DNA from: CAADGY01 sp900696665
Lineage (GTDB): Bacteria > Acidobacteriota > Terriglobia > Bryobacterales > Bryobacteraceae
Length of the DNA: 64,000 nucleotides
NCBI GenBank assembly: GCA_035063885.1
Contig: JAPSFM010000014.1
Location: forward strand, 16,146-80,145
Reading direction: 5' to 3'
Shown here in pieces: positions 16,136 to 24,485 of this stretch. The notes below the pieces were generated by a model that was not told the origin of the DNA, searched no databases, and saw only the letters and a list, made by a program, of their open reading frames with translations. A program made the position numbers and the translations under genes. Within the stretch, counting starts at the first letter, position 1. Each line of letters opens with the position of its first letter.

Positions 16136-16786
16136 CTACTCCCCCGAAACTCGCTCGGCGAAGTTCACGAATTCAAGCGAAAAGTCTTCCATGCGGTTCG
16201 CCATCTCCCGGATTACATGTCCGAAATGGTTGTAGAACACCGCGGCGGGAATAGCAGCCGCCAGGCCCATCGCTGTAGCTACCAGCGCGTGTGCGATGCC
16301 CGGCGCAACCGCTCGCAGACTGGCGCTTCCCGCCAACCCGAGCGCCTGGAAAGCGTCGATGATTCCCCACACCGTACCGAACAGTCCGATGAATGGAGAC
16401 ACGGCAGCCGCGGTCGCCAGCCAGCTCATGTTCCGTTCTAATTTCGTCAGTTCTTCACTGATGCCAAGCTGGAGGCTGCGCTCCACCGCGGCCAGATTCC
16501 GCAGCGCACCACGCGATTTCACCTGGCGCTCGTACTCCTCGTAGCCGAAGTCGAATACGGCTACCAGAGGCGAAACGGGGAACTGCTCGCTTGCCAGGGC
16601 GACCTGATCGAGACCATTCGACTTACGGAACGCACGGAGAAAACGCACATTGGCCGTCCTGGCCTGCCGGAACATATTCCATTTGGAAAATATGATGGCC
16701 CAGGACAAAACGGAAACAATCAGCAGCAGGGAGAGCACGGCGATGGGGATCGGTTGTGTGGTTTTGACCAGATCCCAGATGCTCAC
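16136..16786 (-). CDS. tolQ: TolQ/ExbB-family proton channel protein
   Basis: A 216-residue inner-membrane protein with three helices: IPIAVLSLLLIVSVLSWAIIF near residue 15, SPFIGLFGTVWGIIDAF near 130 and HALVATAMGLAAAIPAAVFYNHF near 170. This is the MotA/TolQ/ExbB layout, and the GLFGTVWG signature is intact. Translation starts at GTG (16786); the ribosome site is weak. First gene of the tol-pal operon (tolQ-tolR-tolA-tolB-pal-cpoB) and divergent from recN across 161 bases. Confidence 0.92.
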   Translation of the reverse strand: MSIWDLVKTTQPIPIAVLSLLLIVSVLSWAIIFSKWNMFRQARTANVRFLRAFRKSNGLDQVALASEQFPVSPLVAVFDFGYEEYERQVKSRGALRNLAAVERSLQLGISEELTKLERNMSWLATAAAVSPFIGLFGTVWGIIDAFQALGLAGSASLRAVAPGIAHALVATAMGLAAAIPAAVFYNHFGHVIREMANRMEDFSLEFVNFAERVSGE

Positions 16787-16933
16787 CTGGAGATACAGTG
16801 CGAGAGCTGGGGGCAGCGTTGGACTCCTTTCACCCTAAGTATTTATCATATCCGACACAGCTTCCGCCGCACTAAAAAACAGATCGAACATTTTTTGTTT
16901 TTTGAATCCCGGGTGTGGAGCGCCTCGCCGGTC

Positions 16934-16939
16934 TATAAT
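16934..16939 (+). promoter_or_regulatory. Perfect TATAAT -10 box for a possibly leaderless recN transcript
   Basis: TATAAT is followed by only 8 bases (GACCACGA) before the recN ATG at 16948. A start about 7 bases past the -10 would leave a leader of one or two bases, with no room for a Shine-Dalgarno site, and none is visible. The -35 region at the right spacing is poor (GGGTGT). Assignment is by consensus only. Confidence 0.45.
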
Positions 16940-16947
16940 GACCACGA

Positions 16948-18627
16948 ATGCTGGTTGAGTTGCTGGTGGAAAACTACGCCGTTATCGAACGTGCCCGCAT
17001 TCGCTTCCACCGCGGTCTGAACCTGTTGACGGGTGAGACTGGGAGCGGGAAATCCATTGTTGTGGACGCGCTGGGCCTGTTATTCGGCGCCCGTGCTTCC
17101 GCCGAGTCCGTACGTTCGGGAGCGGATCGCGCCCGGATCTCGGGGCTGTTTGAAATCCCGGAAGAGCCTGGCCTCCACCGCCTGCTCGAAGAGGCGGGGA
17201 TCGAGCCCGAAGAGGGAGAACTGCTGCTGGAACGGGAAATAATGATCAGCGGCAAATCGCGCGCGTTCGCCGCCAGCAAGCCTGTAACCGCAGCCCTGCT
17301 TCGCGATCTGGCTGTTTTCCTCGGCGACATCCACGGCCAACACGACCAGCAGCTCCTGTTCTCGCCCGAAGCGCAACTGAACATCATCGATCAGGCAGCG
17401 GACAACGGCGGAATCGTCTCGCGTACGGCCGCCGTCTATCAGGAGTGGCGGGCTTGTGCGCGCGAACTGACGGAACTGGAACGCTCCGGACAGGAGCGGC
17501 TGCGGCTGGCTGATCTGTGGAACTTTCAGCGGCGTGAGATTGAAGCGGCGGCGGTCCGTCCCGGTGAAGATGCCGAACTCGAACAGGAGCGCCGTGTTCT
17601 GCAAAATGTTGGAAGACTGCAGGAGAACGTCACTATCGCTTATTCATTGCTCTACGATTCGCCGGACTCCGCTGCGGCGCAACTGAAGCAGGCCGCACGG
17701 CGGTTGGAGGAATTGCGCCGCATCGACCAAACCTTCGGCGAACTGCTGGAAGCTCTGAAACCGGCGGTGATCGCGCTCGAAGAGACGTCGCACTCGCTGC
17801 GCAGCTATCTCTCCCATCTCGAATCGGATCCCGCGCGGCTGGAGCAGGTGGAGTCGCGGCGCGCCTTGCTCGAAGGACTGAAGAGGAAGTACGGCTCCAC
17901 CCTGGAGGAGGTTCTCGCGTTCCTCGAACATGTTCGAGGACATTTGGACGCGGTCGAACACTCGGGCGAGCGTGCCGAAGCGATCCGGATTAAGCAACAG
18001 GAGCTGGCATGCGCTTATGAACAGCTTGCGCGCCAGCTTTCTGACAGCCGGAAACGCGCGGCGCGCACGTTGGAACGGCAGGTGGAGGCCGAGCTGAAAT
18101 CCCTTGCCATGGAGCGCACTGTTTTCCGTGTTCAGTTTGAGGAGACATCCTGGGCGGAAACAGGCACGGACCGCGCCGGCTTCCTTGTTTCCCCAAATGT
18201 GGGGGAGGAACCGAAACCTCTCGACAAAATCGCTTCAGGCGGTGAGATCTCGAGAATAGCGTTAGCGCTAAAGACCTGCATCGCACCCTCTGTCCATGCG
18301 GACGGCCCACAGCGGACGCTGGTTTTCGATGAAGTGGACGCCGGAGTCGGCGGGCGGGCCGCCGAGACAGTGGGACGGCGGCTAAAGCGCATTGCCGCGC
18401 AAAATCAGGTGCTGTGCGTAACACACCTGCCGCAAATCGCGAGCTTCGCCGATCACCACTATGTTGTGGAGAAGCGCGAGGTCAAAGGAAGAACCGTGGC
18501 TGAAATCGAAGAAATCACCGCGGACGCGCGAACCCGGGAGATCGGCCGCATGCTGTCGGGTGAGCGGCTGACACCGGAGGCGTTGAAACACGCCGAACAA
18601 CTCATCCGCCTGGGTACGGAGAAGTAA
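16948..18627 (+). CDS. recN: DNA repair protein RecN
   Basis: A 559-residue SMC-like ATPase that acts early in double-strand-break repair. It shows the N-terminal Walker A (TGETGSGKSIVVDAL, about residues 30-44), a Q-loop region, a long central coiled coil (about 155-370) and the C-terminal head with LDKIASGGEISRIALAL (ABC signature) and Walker B VFDEVDAGVGG, then the switch histidine in THLPQIA. Length matches the family. The upstream sequence suggests a leaderless mRNA. It converges with the M61 peptidase, 9 bases between stops. Confidence 0.95.
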   Translation: MLVELLVENYAVIERARIRFHRGLNLLTGETGSGKSIVVDALGLLFGARASAESVRSGADRARISGLFEIPEEPGLHRLLEEAGIEPEEGELLLEREIMISGKSRAFAASKPVTAALLRDLAVFLGDIHGQHDQQLLFSPEAQLNIIDQAADNGGIVSRTAAVYQEWRACARELTELERSGQERLRLADLWNFQRREIEAAAVRPGEDAELEQERRVLQNVGRLQENVTIAYSLLYDSPDSAAAQLKQAARRLEELRRIDQTFGELLEALKPAVIALEETSHSLRSYLSHLESDPARLEQVESRRALLEGLKRKYGSTLEEVLAFLEHVRGHLDAVEHSGERAEAIRIKQQELACAYEQLARQLSDSRKRAARTLERQVEAELKSLAMERTVFRVQFEETSWAETGTDRAGFLVSPNVGEEPKPLDKIASGGEISRIALALKTCIAPSVHADGPQRTLVFDEVDAGVGGRAAETVGRRLKRIAAQNQVLCVTHLPQIASFADHHYVVEKREVKGRTVAEIEEITADARTREIGRMLSGERLTPEALKHAEQLIRLGTEK

Positions 18628-18636
18628 ACACCGCCC

Positions 18637-20475
18637 TCAGTTCGACAGCCATTTTTCCAGCCGGTCCCTCTGCTCATCCGTCGCATCCGGCTTCACTTCA
18701 AGGCGCCACTTCTTCGGAGACTCGGCCGCAAGAGCAAGGCTCACCCTCTTGAGTTCGCCGCGGCGCGAGATCAGAAGTTCAATCTTATCCCCGGGCTTGT
18801 ACTGGTCCATGCGCGACAGCCACTGGTCCGCCAAAACCCGGTAATCGTCCAGTGCAAGAATCTCGTCTCCGGCGGAGATACCGGAAGCATACGCAGGAGT
18901 GCCCCTCCGCACCTGGTCCACTATCAATCGCGAGCCATCGGCTTTCGTAACGAGCCCCGTCGTGGCTTTTTGTTTTTCGCTACCGCCGGGTGTTCCGTTT
19001 TGCCAGCGCAATCCGAACCATTCGAGCATGTCCCGGTAATCGAGTTCGGCAGTCCTCTCGAGTGCGTTCTTCAGCCAGTCTTCGAGGTCTGTACCGGCGG
19101 TCTCGGCCAAGACCCGCCGGAACTCTTCCGGAGTGAAGCCGCTCCGGCCGGAATATCGTTCATAGGCCAGCCGCATGGCATCATCAAGGCTCTTGCGCCC
19201 ACTTGTAGCACTGCGGATTTTCGCATCGATCAACAGCCCGATCACCGCACCTTTGGTGTAATAACTGATGCCGCTGTTCGGCGTATTTTCGTTCGGGCGG
19301 TACAAATGAATCCAGGCGTCGTAGGAAGACGTCTCGACGGGCTGGACGAGCCTGCCAGGCGTCGTCTCCAGCGATTCAATACGTCGGGACAGCAGGCGCA
19401 GGAATTGCGTTGTGCTGATCAGGCCGGCGCGTTTGACGATCAGGGGTGCGTAATAACTGGTAAGACCCTCGGCCACCCAAAGTGATTTCGTGTACACCTC
19501 GTTTTCGTAATCGAACGGTCCGAGTTCAACCGGGCGGAGCCGTTTCACGTTCCAGACGTGGAAGAATTCGTGGGCAACCAGGTCCAGCCAGTTGATGTAG
19601 TTCGGACGCCCGGTTTCGGAATCTTCCCGGATGCGGTAGGCCCAGCGGCTGGCTAACAACAGAGTTGAGTTTTTGTGTTCGAGGCCGCCGGACGCTTCCG
19701 CGATCACATTGAGGAAGACGTACTTGTCGTAGGGTAAAGAGCCCCACAACCGCAAGCTGCTTTCTACAATCCGGCGGACATCGCGGGAGGCGGCGTCACC
19801 GTCCCAGAAAGGATTACCGCCGAAGTTAAACAGGTAGTGCGGCTTGCCTTCAACTTCGAACTTGTAGCTGGTGGGATTGCCCACGACAATCGGGGAATCG
19901 ACAACCGTATCGTAGTCCGGCGAGACAAAGCGATGATTTGCCCCGCCCGGCGCTTCAGTGAGACCGGTGGCTACCGTTTTCCAGGAAGGCGGTAATTCGA
20001 CGGTGATCTCGTGCGGACTCGTAGTCTTTTCGGCCAGCGACAGGAACGTTGCCGCCCCGTTCAGCATGGCAAACTCACTGCCGATCCAGTTGGTCTGTAC
20101 GCCTAACTCGAATCCGTAGACGCGATACCGCACATCCACGCGAGTACTTCCGGCCGTTTCGACGGTCCACCGGTTCTTGCGCGTTTTACGAATTTTGAGA
20201 GCGCGGACTCCCGCGGACGCGGCAATACTTTCCACATGGCGCGAGTAATCGCGCACCAGGTAGGATCCGGGCGTCCAGACCGGCATCATAAGCTCGATCT
20301 GTTTCCGGCGGCCTGCCGGGAAGGATGCCTCAACCTCGACATAGTGCGTTTCGGGCTGTGGAAACCGGAGAGTATAGCGGATCGGTTCGCTGGCCTGACC
20401 CATAGCGGAACCGGTGAGCCAGAGCAATCCGGCAAGAGAGCAGACGATACGGCCGATCATAGGTAATGAAGTCAT
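18637..20475 (-). CDS. M61 glycyl-aminopeptidase-like metalloprotease with C-terminal PDZ domain
   Basis: A 612-residue exported peptidase from ATG at 20475, which exposes the signal peptide MIGRIVCSLAGLLWLTGSAMGQ. An upstream ATG at 20643 would overlap the divergent oxidoreductase gene and is rejected. The N-terminal beta domain is followed by the thermolysin-like catalytic domain with HEFFHVWN (zinc ligands and catalytic Glu) and the downstream EGLTSYY supplying the third ligand. From about residue 520 a PDZ domain (TKADGSRLIVDQVRRGTPAYASGISAGDEILALDDYRV) closes the protein. This M61 architecture is widespread in Bacteroidota and Acidobacteria; it is probably a periplasmic peptide scavenger. 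Confidence 0.9.
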   Translation of the reverse strand: MTSLPMIGRIVCSLAGLLWLTGSAMGQASEPIRYTLRFPQPETHYVEVEASFPAGRRKQIELMMPVWTPGSYLVRDYSRHVESIAASAGVRALKIRKTRKNRWTVETAGSTRVDVRYRVYGFELGVQTNWIGSEFAMLNGAATFLSLAEKTTSPHEITVELPPSWKTVATGLTEAPGGANHRFVSPDYDTVVDSPIVVGNPTSYKFEVEGKPHYLFNFGGNPFWDGDAASRDVRRIVESSLRLWGSLPYDKYVFLNVIAEASGGLEHKNSTLLLASRWAYRIREDSETGRPNYINWLDLVAHEFFHVWNVKRLRPVELGPFDYENEVYTKSLWVAEGLTSYYAPLIVKRAGLISTTQFLRLLSRRIESLETTPGRLVQPVETSSYDAWIHLYRPNENTPNSGISYYTKGAVIGLLIDAKIRSATSGRKSLDDAMRLAYERYSGRSGFTPEEFRRVLAETAGTDLEDWLKNALERTAELDYRDMLEWFGLRWQNGTPGGSEKQKATTGLVTKADGSRLIVDQVRRGTPAYASGISAGDEILALDDYRVLADQWLSRMDQYKPGDKIELLISRRGELKRVSLALAAESPKKWRLEVKPDATDEQRDRLEKWLSN

Positions 20476-20544
20476 GGTACACAGAAGGGCCGTGGATTTG
20501 ACACCGCAAAATCCGCAATCGGATAATGTGCTCGGCTTATACCG

Positions 20545-21648
20545 ATGCTCGATCTCGATCTTGGACATATTCCCGCTCCACCAGTGAAGAAGGATTTCGC
20601 CATCGGCGTGATCGGCGCGGGCTTCATCGTGAAAGATATCCAACTGGTTGCTTACCGGCAGGCCGGCTACAATGTGCAGGCGATCGCCTCCGATGTTCCG
20701 GAGAACTCACGGGCTGTAGCAGCGGCCCATGGAATCCCGAAGGTCTACGACACGCCCGCGGACCTGCTCGCCGACAAGTCCATTGAAATTCTCGATATCG
20801 CCGTGCCGCCCCACGCGCAGCTTGCGATCCTGAAAGACGCCGTCAGCCATTCCGGCCACCTTAAAGGCATCCTGGCGCAAAAACCGCTGGCTATGAACTA
20901 TAGGGAGGCGAAACAGGCCGCGGAAATGTGCAGCAAAGCCGGCATTGCGCTCGCGGTGAACCAGAATATGCGGTACGATCAATCGATTCGCGCCTTAAAG
21001 ACGGTGCTGGACCGCGGGTACCTTGGGGAACCGGTGCTGGCTACCATCGAGATGCGGGCCATTCCACACTGGCAGGCCTGGATCCGCGAATATGGCCGTC
21101 TCACGATGCTCGTGATGAGTATCCATCACCTCGACACCTTCCGCTATCTTTTCGGCGACCCGGAGTCGGTGTATGTGAGCGCGCGACCCGACCCGCGCAC
21201 TGCGTTCCCCCATCGCGATGGAATTGTTCTGTACATCCTGGAGTATGCGAACGGGCTTCGCGCGGCGGCTTGGGATGACGTCTGGACGGGACCGGCGCGC
21301 GAAGGAGCCGCTCCGGACAACTACATCAGATGGCGCGTAGAAGGAATGGACGGAATGGCGCAGGGTACGATCGGCTGGCCGTCCTACCCGAATGCGGAGC
21401 CCAGCACAATCGATTTCACGACGAAATTACAGCCACAGTGCTGGTTTTCGCCGCGGTGGAAGGAAGTGTGGTTTCCCGGCGCTTTTGCCGGAACCATGGG
21501 ACAACTGCTTCAAGCCGTATCCGATGGCGCCGAGCCGGCTATCGGGGCGCGCGATAATCTTCATACGATGGCTCTGGTGGACGCCTGTTATAAATCGCTC
21601 GAGGAGCACCGGCCCGTGCGGATCACCGAAATATTGGAGGAATCATGA
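20545..21648 (+). CDS. Gfo/Idh/MocA-family NAD(P)-dependent oxidoreductase
   Basis: A 367-residue cytoplasmic dehydrogenase. Near residue 23 the Rossmann loop VIGAGFIVKDIQ begins the cofactor domain. The EKP-type motif appears as AQKPLAMN (catalytic Lys conserved, Glu replaced by Gln), and the second domain carries the H-x-x-D pair in SIHHLDTFRYLFG. Members oxidise or isomerise sugars and inositols. The stop overlaps the next start (ATGA), so it is co-translated with a TIM-barrel isomerase, a pairing typical of inositol or keto-sugar catabolism. Exact substrate unknown. About 70 bases separate it from the divergent M61 gene. Confidence 0.87.
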   Translation: MLDLDLGHIPAPPVKKDFAIGVIGAGFIVKDIQLVAYRQAGYNVQAIASDVPENSRAVAAAHGIPKVYDTPADLLADKSIEILDIAVPPHAQLAILKDAVSHSGHLKGILAQKPLAMNYREAKQAAEMCSKAGIALAVNQNMRYDQSIRALKTVLDRGYLGEPVLATIEMRAIPHWQAWIREYGRLTMLVMSIHHLDTFRYLFGDPESVYVSARPDPRTAFPHRDGIVLYILEYANGLRAAAWDDVWTGPAREGAAPDNYIRWRVEGMDGMAQGTIGWPSYPNAEPSTIDFTTKLQPQCWFSPRWKEVWFPGAFAGTMGQLLQAVSDGAEPAIGARDNLHTMALVDACYKSLEEHRPVRITEILEES

Positions 21649-22499
21649 ATCTCGGACTCATCAACTCGGCCTGGCTAGGCTCACCCGTGGGTACCGCAGA
21701 AGGAATCCGAAAGACGAAGGAGATCGGCTTCGACACCATCGATATCTCCGCCGACCCGATGGAGATCAGCGTTCAGGAACGCAGACTGATTAGAGACACC
21801 TGCCGGGAAATGGAACTGCCCGTGATTTCCGTCTGCTGCTGCGCGCTGGGGATCGCCGATTTCAGCGCGCCCGTGCGGCAGTTCCACTTCGACCGTGCGA
21901 AGGCGCATCTCGATTTCGTGTACGACCTGGAAGCGCACAACCTTCTGCTGGTTTTAGGAGAGTACATCTGGCAGCAGGAAGTAATTAAACCGAAAGACCA
22001 GTGGGCGTGGGCTGTCGACCGTGTTCGCGAACTGGGAGAGTATGCGAAGACACTCGGCCTGCAGATCGTCATCGAGCTCGAACCCTTCCGCCTCTCGATT
22101 GTGAACTCCGTCGCTTCGATGGACAGGTTGTTGAAAGACGTCGGGCTGCCGGAGATTGTGAAAGCAAACCTGGACGTTTCCCATCTCGCGCTGGTCCACA
22201 CGCCGCCAGAGGCCTTATCGCAGCTTAAGGGCCGCGCCGGGCATGTACATTTCTCCGATTGTGACGGAAAGGTGCACGGCGACCTGCCACCCGGGCGAGG
22301 CGTGGTGGACTTCCTGCCTTATCTCGAAGCGATCCGCGGCATTGGATTCGATGGAACCTTGAGCATTGAACTTGAATATTCCCCGGAGCCGGAAAAGATT
22401 GTCGACTGGGTGACGGAAGCTTATCAGGAGACGGACCGGCTGATGCAAAAGGCGGGTATCCGGCGCGGAGAAAGCCGCGCGCCAGCCACTGCGTCATAG
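21645..22499 (+). CDS. Sugar phosphate isomerase/epimerase (AP-endonuclease-2-like TIM barrel)
   Basis: A 284-residue TIM barrel of the IolE/xylose-isomerase-like family. The metal-binding residues of the family are visible in order: Glu in IVIELEPFRL, Asp and His in ANLDVSHLAL, His in GHVHFSDCDGKVHGDLPPGRG, and a final Glu in LSIELEYSP. A divalent metal should sit in the barrel mouth and support epimerisation or isomerisation of a sugar or inositol derivative. The start lies inside the stop of the oxidoreductase gene (ATGA). The two probably act in one short pathway. Confidence 0.87.
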   Translation: MNLGLINSAWLGSPVGTAEGIRKTKEIGFDTIDISADPMEISVQERRLIRDTCREMELPVISVCCCALGIADFSAPVRQFHFDRAKAHLDFVYDLEAHNLLLVLGEYIWQQEVIKPKDQWAWAVDRVRELGEYAKTLGLQIVIELEPFRLSIVNSVASMDRLLKDVGLPEIVKANLDVSHLALVHTPPEALSQLKGRAGHVHFSDCDGKVHGDLPPGRGVVDFLPYLEAIRGIGFDGTLSIELEYSPEPEKIVDWVTEAYQETDRLMQKAGIRRGESRAPATAS

Positions 22500-22536
22500 C
22501 CGGGCAGAAACGGATTCCGAACCTGAATCTTCGATT

Positions 22537-22695
22537 TCAGGCAACTTCCGCAGGCTTTTGACGGGCAAGGAAAGCCGCAGCGGCGCGCAAACGTTGTTCG
22601 ACGCGCGCGACGGGAATACCCGTCTCCCGAGCGATTTCCAGAACCGATTTCCCACTCTCGAATGCTCTATAGAGCTCAATGGCCAGCGGATTCAC
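22537..22695 (-). CDS. Small helix-turn-helix protein, 52 residues
   Basis: A short gene starting at GTG (22695) with AAGGTGG 5 bases before it, reading VNPLAIELYRAFESGKSVLE and then a clear helix-turn-helix (LEIARETGIPVARVEQRLRAA, about residues 19-39), ending with a basic alanine-rich tail and TGA at 22537. The HTH helps recognise it as real: it resembles the homeodomain-like/sigma region 4-type fold found in small regulators. It converges with the isomerase gene (stops 38 bases apart). Its promoter side carries an 8-bp inverted repeat at 22815-22836 which could be its operator. Target unknown. Confidence 0.6.
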   Translation of the reverse strand: MNPLAIELYRAFESGKSVLEIARETGIPVARVEQRLRAAAAFLARQKPAEVA

Positions 22696-22814
22696 GGCAC
22701 CCACCTTTTACGCATCTGTATTGATTGTACGAATGGCGGCGGCCAGGAGTTCCCGCCGCCAAACTTTCCCAGCTCACAACAAACTGTTATTCTCCGCCAA
22801 CCGGCGCTGATCGA

Positions 22815-22836
22815 AAATACAGGATTTGCTGTATTT
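22815..22836. promoter_or_regulatory. 8-bp inverted repeat, candidate operator
   Basis: AAATACAG, six bases, then CTGTATTT: perfect arms in the intergenic space between the leftward small HTH gene and the rightward RNA candidate. The form fits a dimeric repressor site. The half-sites share TACA...TGTA with BlaI-type operators, but the spacing differs. No experiment or search supports the assignment. Confidence 0.4.
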
Positions 22837-22859
22837 ACGCGGTGGATACGCAACGATAG

Positions 22860-23032
22860 GCTTTAGGCAAAGACAGGTTGGTCTCGGTTTTGAGCTGCGA
22901 GTCGGAATGCAGGGCGTGAGTTGACGCCCTGCACGTTAGCTCGTAAGAGCGCATTCTTGTCTACGGTTTTAAGGTGGAGCTCGGTCCTTCATCCTGCAAC
23001 CCGCCCGATTCCGCCGGGCGGGTTTCTTTTTT
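22860..23032 (+). ncRNA. Candidate structured RNA ending at a strong terminator
   Basis: About 170 bases with no credible reading frame but nested pairing. An outer stem AGACAGG (22871-22877) pairs with CTTGTCT (22965-22971); GAGCT (22891-22895) pairs with AGCTC (22949-22953); an inner perfect hairpin GCAGGGCGT/ACGCCCTGC lies at 22911-22935. A textbook terminator follows at 23000. Long rod-like folding, length near 170-180 and an independent terminator recall 6S RNA, and acidobacteria also have described orphan RNAs (acido-1, acido-Lenti-1). Family assignment is not possible by eye. The 5' end is a guess. It could instead be the leader of the fucosidase gene 33 bases beyond. Confidence 0.5.
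23000..23032 (+). terminator. Rho-independent terminator
   Basis: CCCGCCCG and CGGGCGGG form a perfect 8-bp stem with a 7-base loop, followed by TTTCTTTTTT. It lies before the fucosidase gene and after no protein gene on the plus strand, so it must end some other transcript, most likely the RNA candidate at 22860 (or act as an attenuator for the fucosidase gene). Confidence 0.85.
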
Positions 23033-23064
23033 CCACGCGGCACCGTTACAATCTGCTAAGGCCT

Positions 23065-24372
23065 ATGAAGCGGTGGATACTGTCTCTGGCCGTGGCCTGT
23101 GCTTCCCTCTCGTGGCCCGCGATAGAACCTTCAAACCGGCCCGAGCGCCTGGAGTGGTTTCGGGATCAGGGCTTCGGCCTATTCATTCATTGGAGCGTCG
23201 ATAGCCAGATCGGCTCCGTTATCAGCCATTCCATGGCGGGCGCATCCGAAGACTATCTCCGGCGCTATGTCTCGGAGTTGCCGAAAACTTTCAACCCGCG
23301 CAAATTCAACCCCACGGACTGGGCGGTGCTGGCCAAACTGGCGGGAATCCGATACGTCGTCTTCACCGCAAAACACCACAACGGGTTCGCGATGTTTCAT
23401 ACGAAGACTACTGGATTCGGCATCGGCGCTACCCCCTTCCAGCGGGATGTCACCAGGGAGATTCTCGATGCCTTTCGCAGCCAGGGCATCGCGCCCGGGC
23501 TCTACTATTCGCCGGACGACTTTTTTTGGCTCTACCAGCATGGAAAGATCATCGACCGGAACCGGCCGGAGTTGGCGCCTTCCTCCGATCCGGATTTTCT
23601 GAAATACGATCAGGCCCAAGTCCGCGAGCTGCTGACAAATTATGGCAATATTGATGTGATTTTTTTCGATGGTCCGCCCGAGGGTTTGCGGGAGCTTGCC
23701 TGGAAATTGCAGCCTGACATCGTCGTCACCCGCGGAGCGATGGAGACTCCGGAGCAATTCATTCCAGGGATCCCACTCGATGGGCCGTGGGAAGCATGCC
23801 TGACCATGGGCACCCAGTGGCAGTACAAACCCACCAACGAGAAGTACAAATCCGGTGGAGAACTGATCGAATTGCTCATCGAGACACGCGCTAAGGGCGG
23901 GAATTTGCTTCTCAATGTGGGGCCGAAGCCCGATGGCGAATTGCCCATCGAACAGGAAGAGCGTTTGCGGGAAATTGCGCTCTGGATGTTCGTTAACGGG
24001 GAATCCATTCATGGAGTGCGGCCATGGGTGGTTACAAACGAGGGCGATATCTGGTTCACGAAGAAGAGAGGCGAAGATACAGTCTACGCGATCGTTAAGC
24101 AGAAGAAGCCCTGGAAGTTCGGTGAATGGAGGGACATTACGCTAGCTTCCGTCCGCACGACCGACAAAACGCAGGTTACTGTTCTCGGGCAGAATGACAA
24201 GGTGCTCGAATACAAATCCGATATCGTGCCCAAAACGGCGTGGAGACAGGAGACGGACCGGTTAACCATCCGCGCCATGCGGGCTCAACGCCTGTACAAC
24301 GATCACCGATGGCCGAATCCGGTGGTGCTAAAGCTGACAAATGTACTGGTTTCGAGGGCAGCAGGCAAATAG
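23065..24372 (+). CDS. Exported alpha-L-fucosidase (GH29)
   Basis: A 435-residue glycoside hydrolase from ATG at 23065 (AAGG 3 bases ahead; signal peptide MKRWILSLAVACASLSWPA). GH29 landmarks: WFRDQGFGLFIHWSV at the barrel start, RYVVFTAKHHNGFAMF with the conserved AKHHDGF-like motif (Asn for Asp), GLYYSPDDFFW, and the nucleophile aspartate in IDVIFFDGPPE. The C-terminal part (from about 330) is the small beta domain. It should release fucose from glycans in the periplasm. The upstream in-frame ATG at 22921 lies inside the RNA candidate and is rejected. It originally preceded the aldo/keto reductase gene now cut off by the group II intron. Confidence 0.88.
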   Translation: MKRWILSLAVACASLSWPAIEPSNRPERLEWFRDQGFGLFIHWSVDSQIGSVISHSMAGASEDYLRRYVSELPKTFNPRKFNPTDWAVLAKLAGIRYVVFTAKHHNGFAMFHTKTTGFGIGATPFQRDVTREILDAFRSQGIAPGLYYSPDDFFWLYQHGKIIDRNRPELAPSSDPDFLKYDQAQVRELLTNYGNIDVIFFDGPPEGLRELAWKLQPDIVVTRGAMETPEQFIPGIPLDGPWEACLTMGTQWQYKPTNEKYKSGGELIELLIETRAKGGNLLLNVGPKPDGELPIEQEERLREIALWMFVNGESIHGVRPWVVTNEGDIWFTKKRGEDTVYAIVKQKKPWKFGEWRDITLASVRTTDKTQVTVLGQNDKVLEYKSDIVPKTAWRQETDRLTIRAMRAQRLYNDHRWPNPVVLKLTNVLVSRAAGK

Positions 24373-24445
24373 TCCGCTTCGCTGCGGTATCATGTGGTCA
24401 AGATTTAGTCGGAGTAGGGATCATGGTTACCCACAACCCCCTCCG

Positions 24446-24480
24446 CAGATCCGGACGAGCGGGTTTCCCGCATCTGGCTC
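24446..24480 (-). other. Group II intron domain V
   Basis: The catalytic hairpin opens with GAGCC (holding the AGC triad), closes a GC stem (GCGGG/CCCGC) over a small AAA-containing loop, and carries the CG bulge after the stem (TCG). The lower stem pairs imperfectly: about two positions, at the A of CCAGA and in GGATC, do not match, which might weaken catalysis. This needs a covariance-model fold. Confidence 0.7.
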
Positions 24481-24485
24481 CTGCC

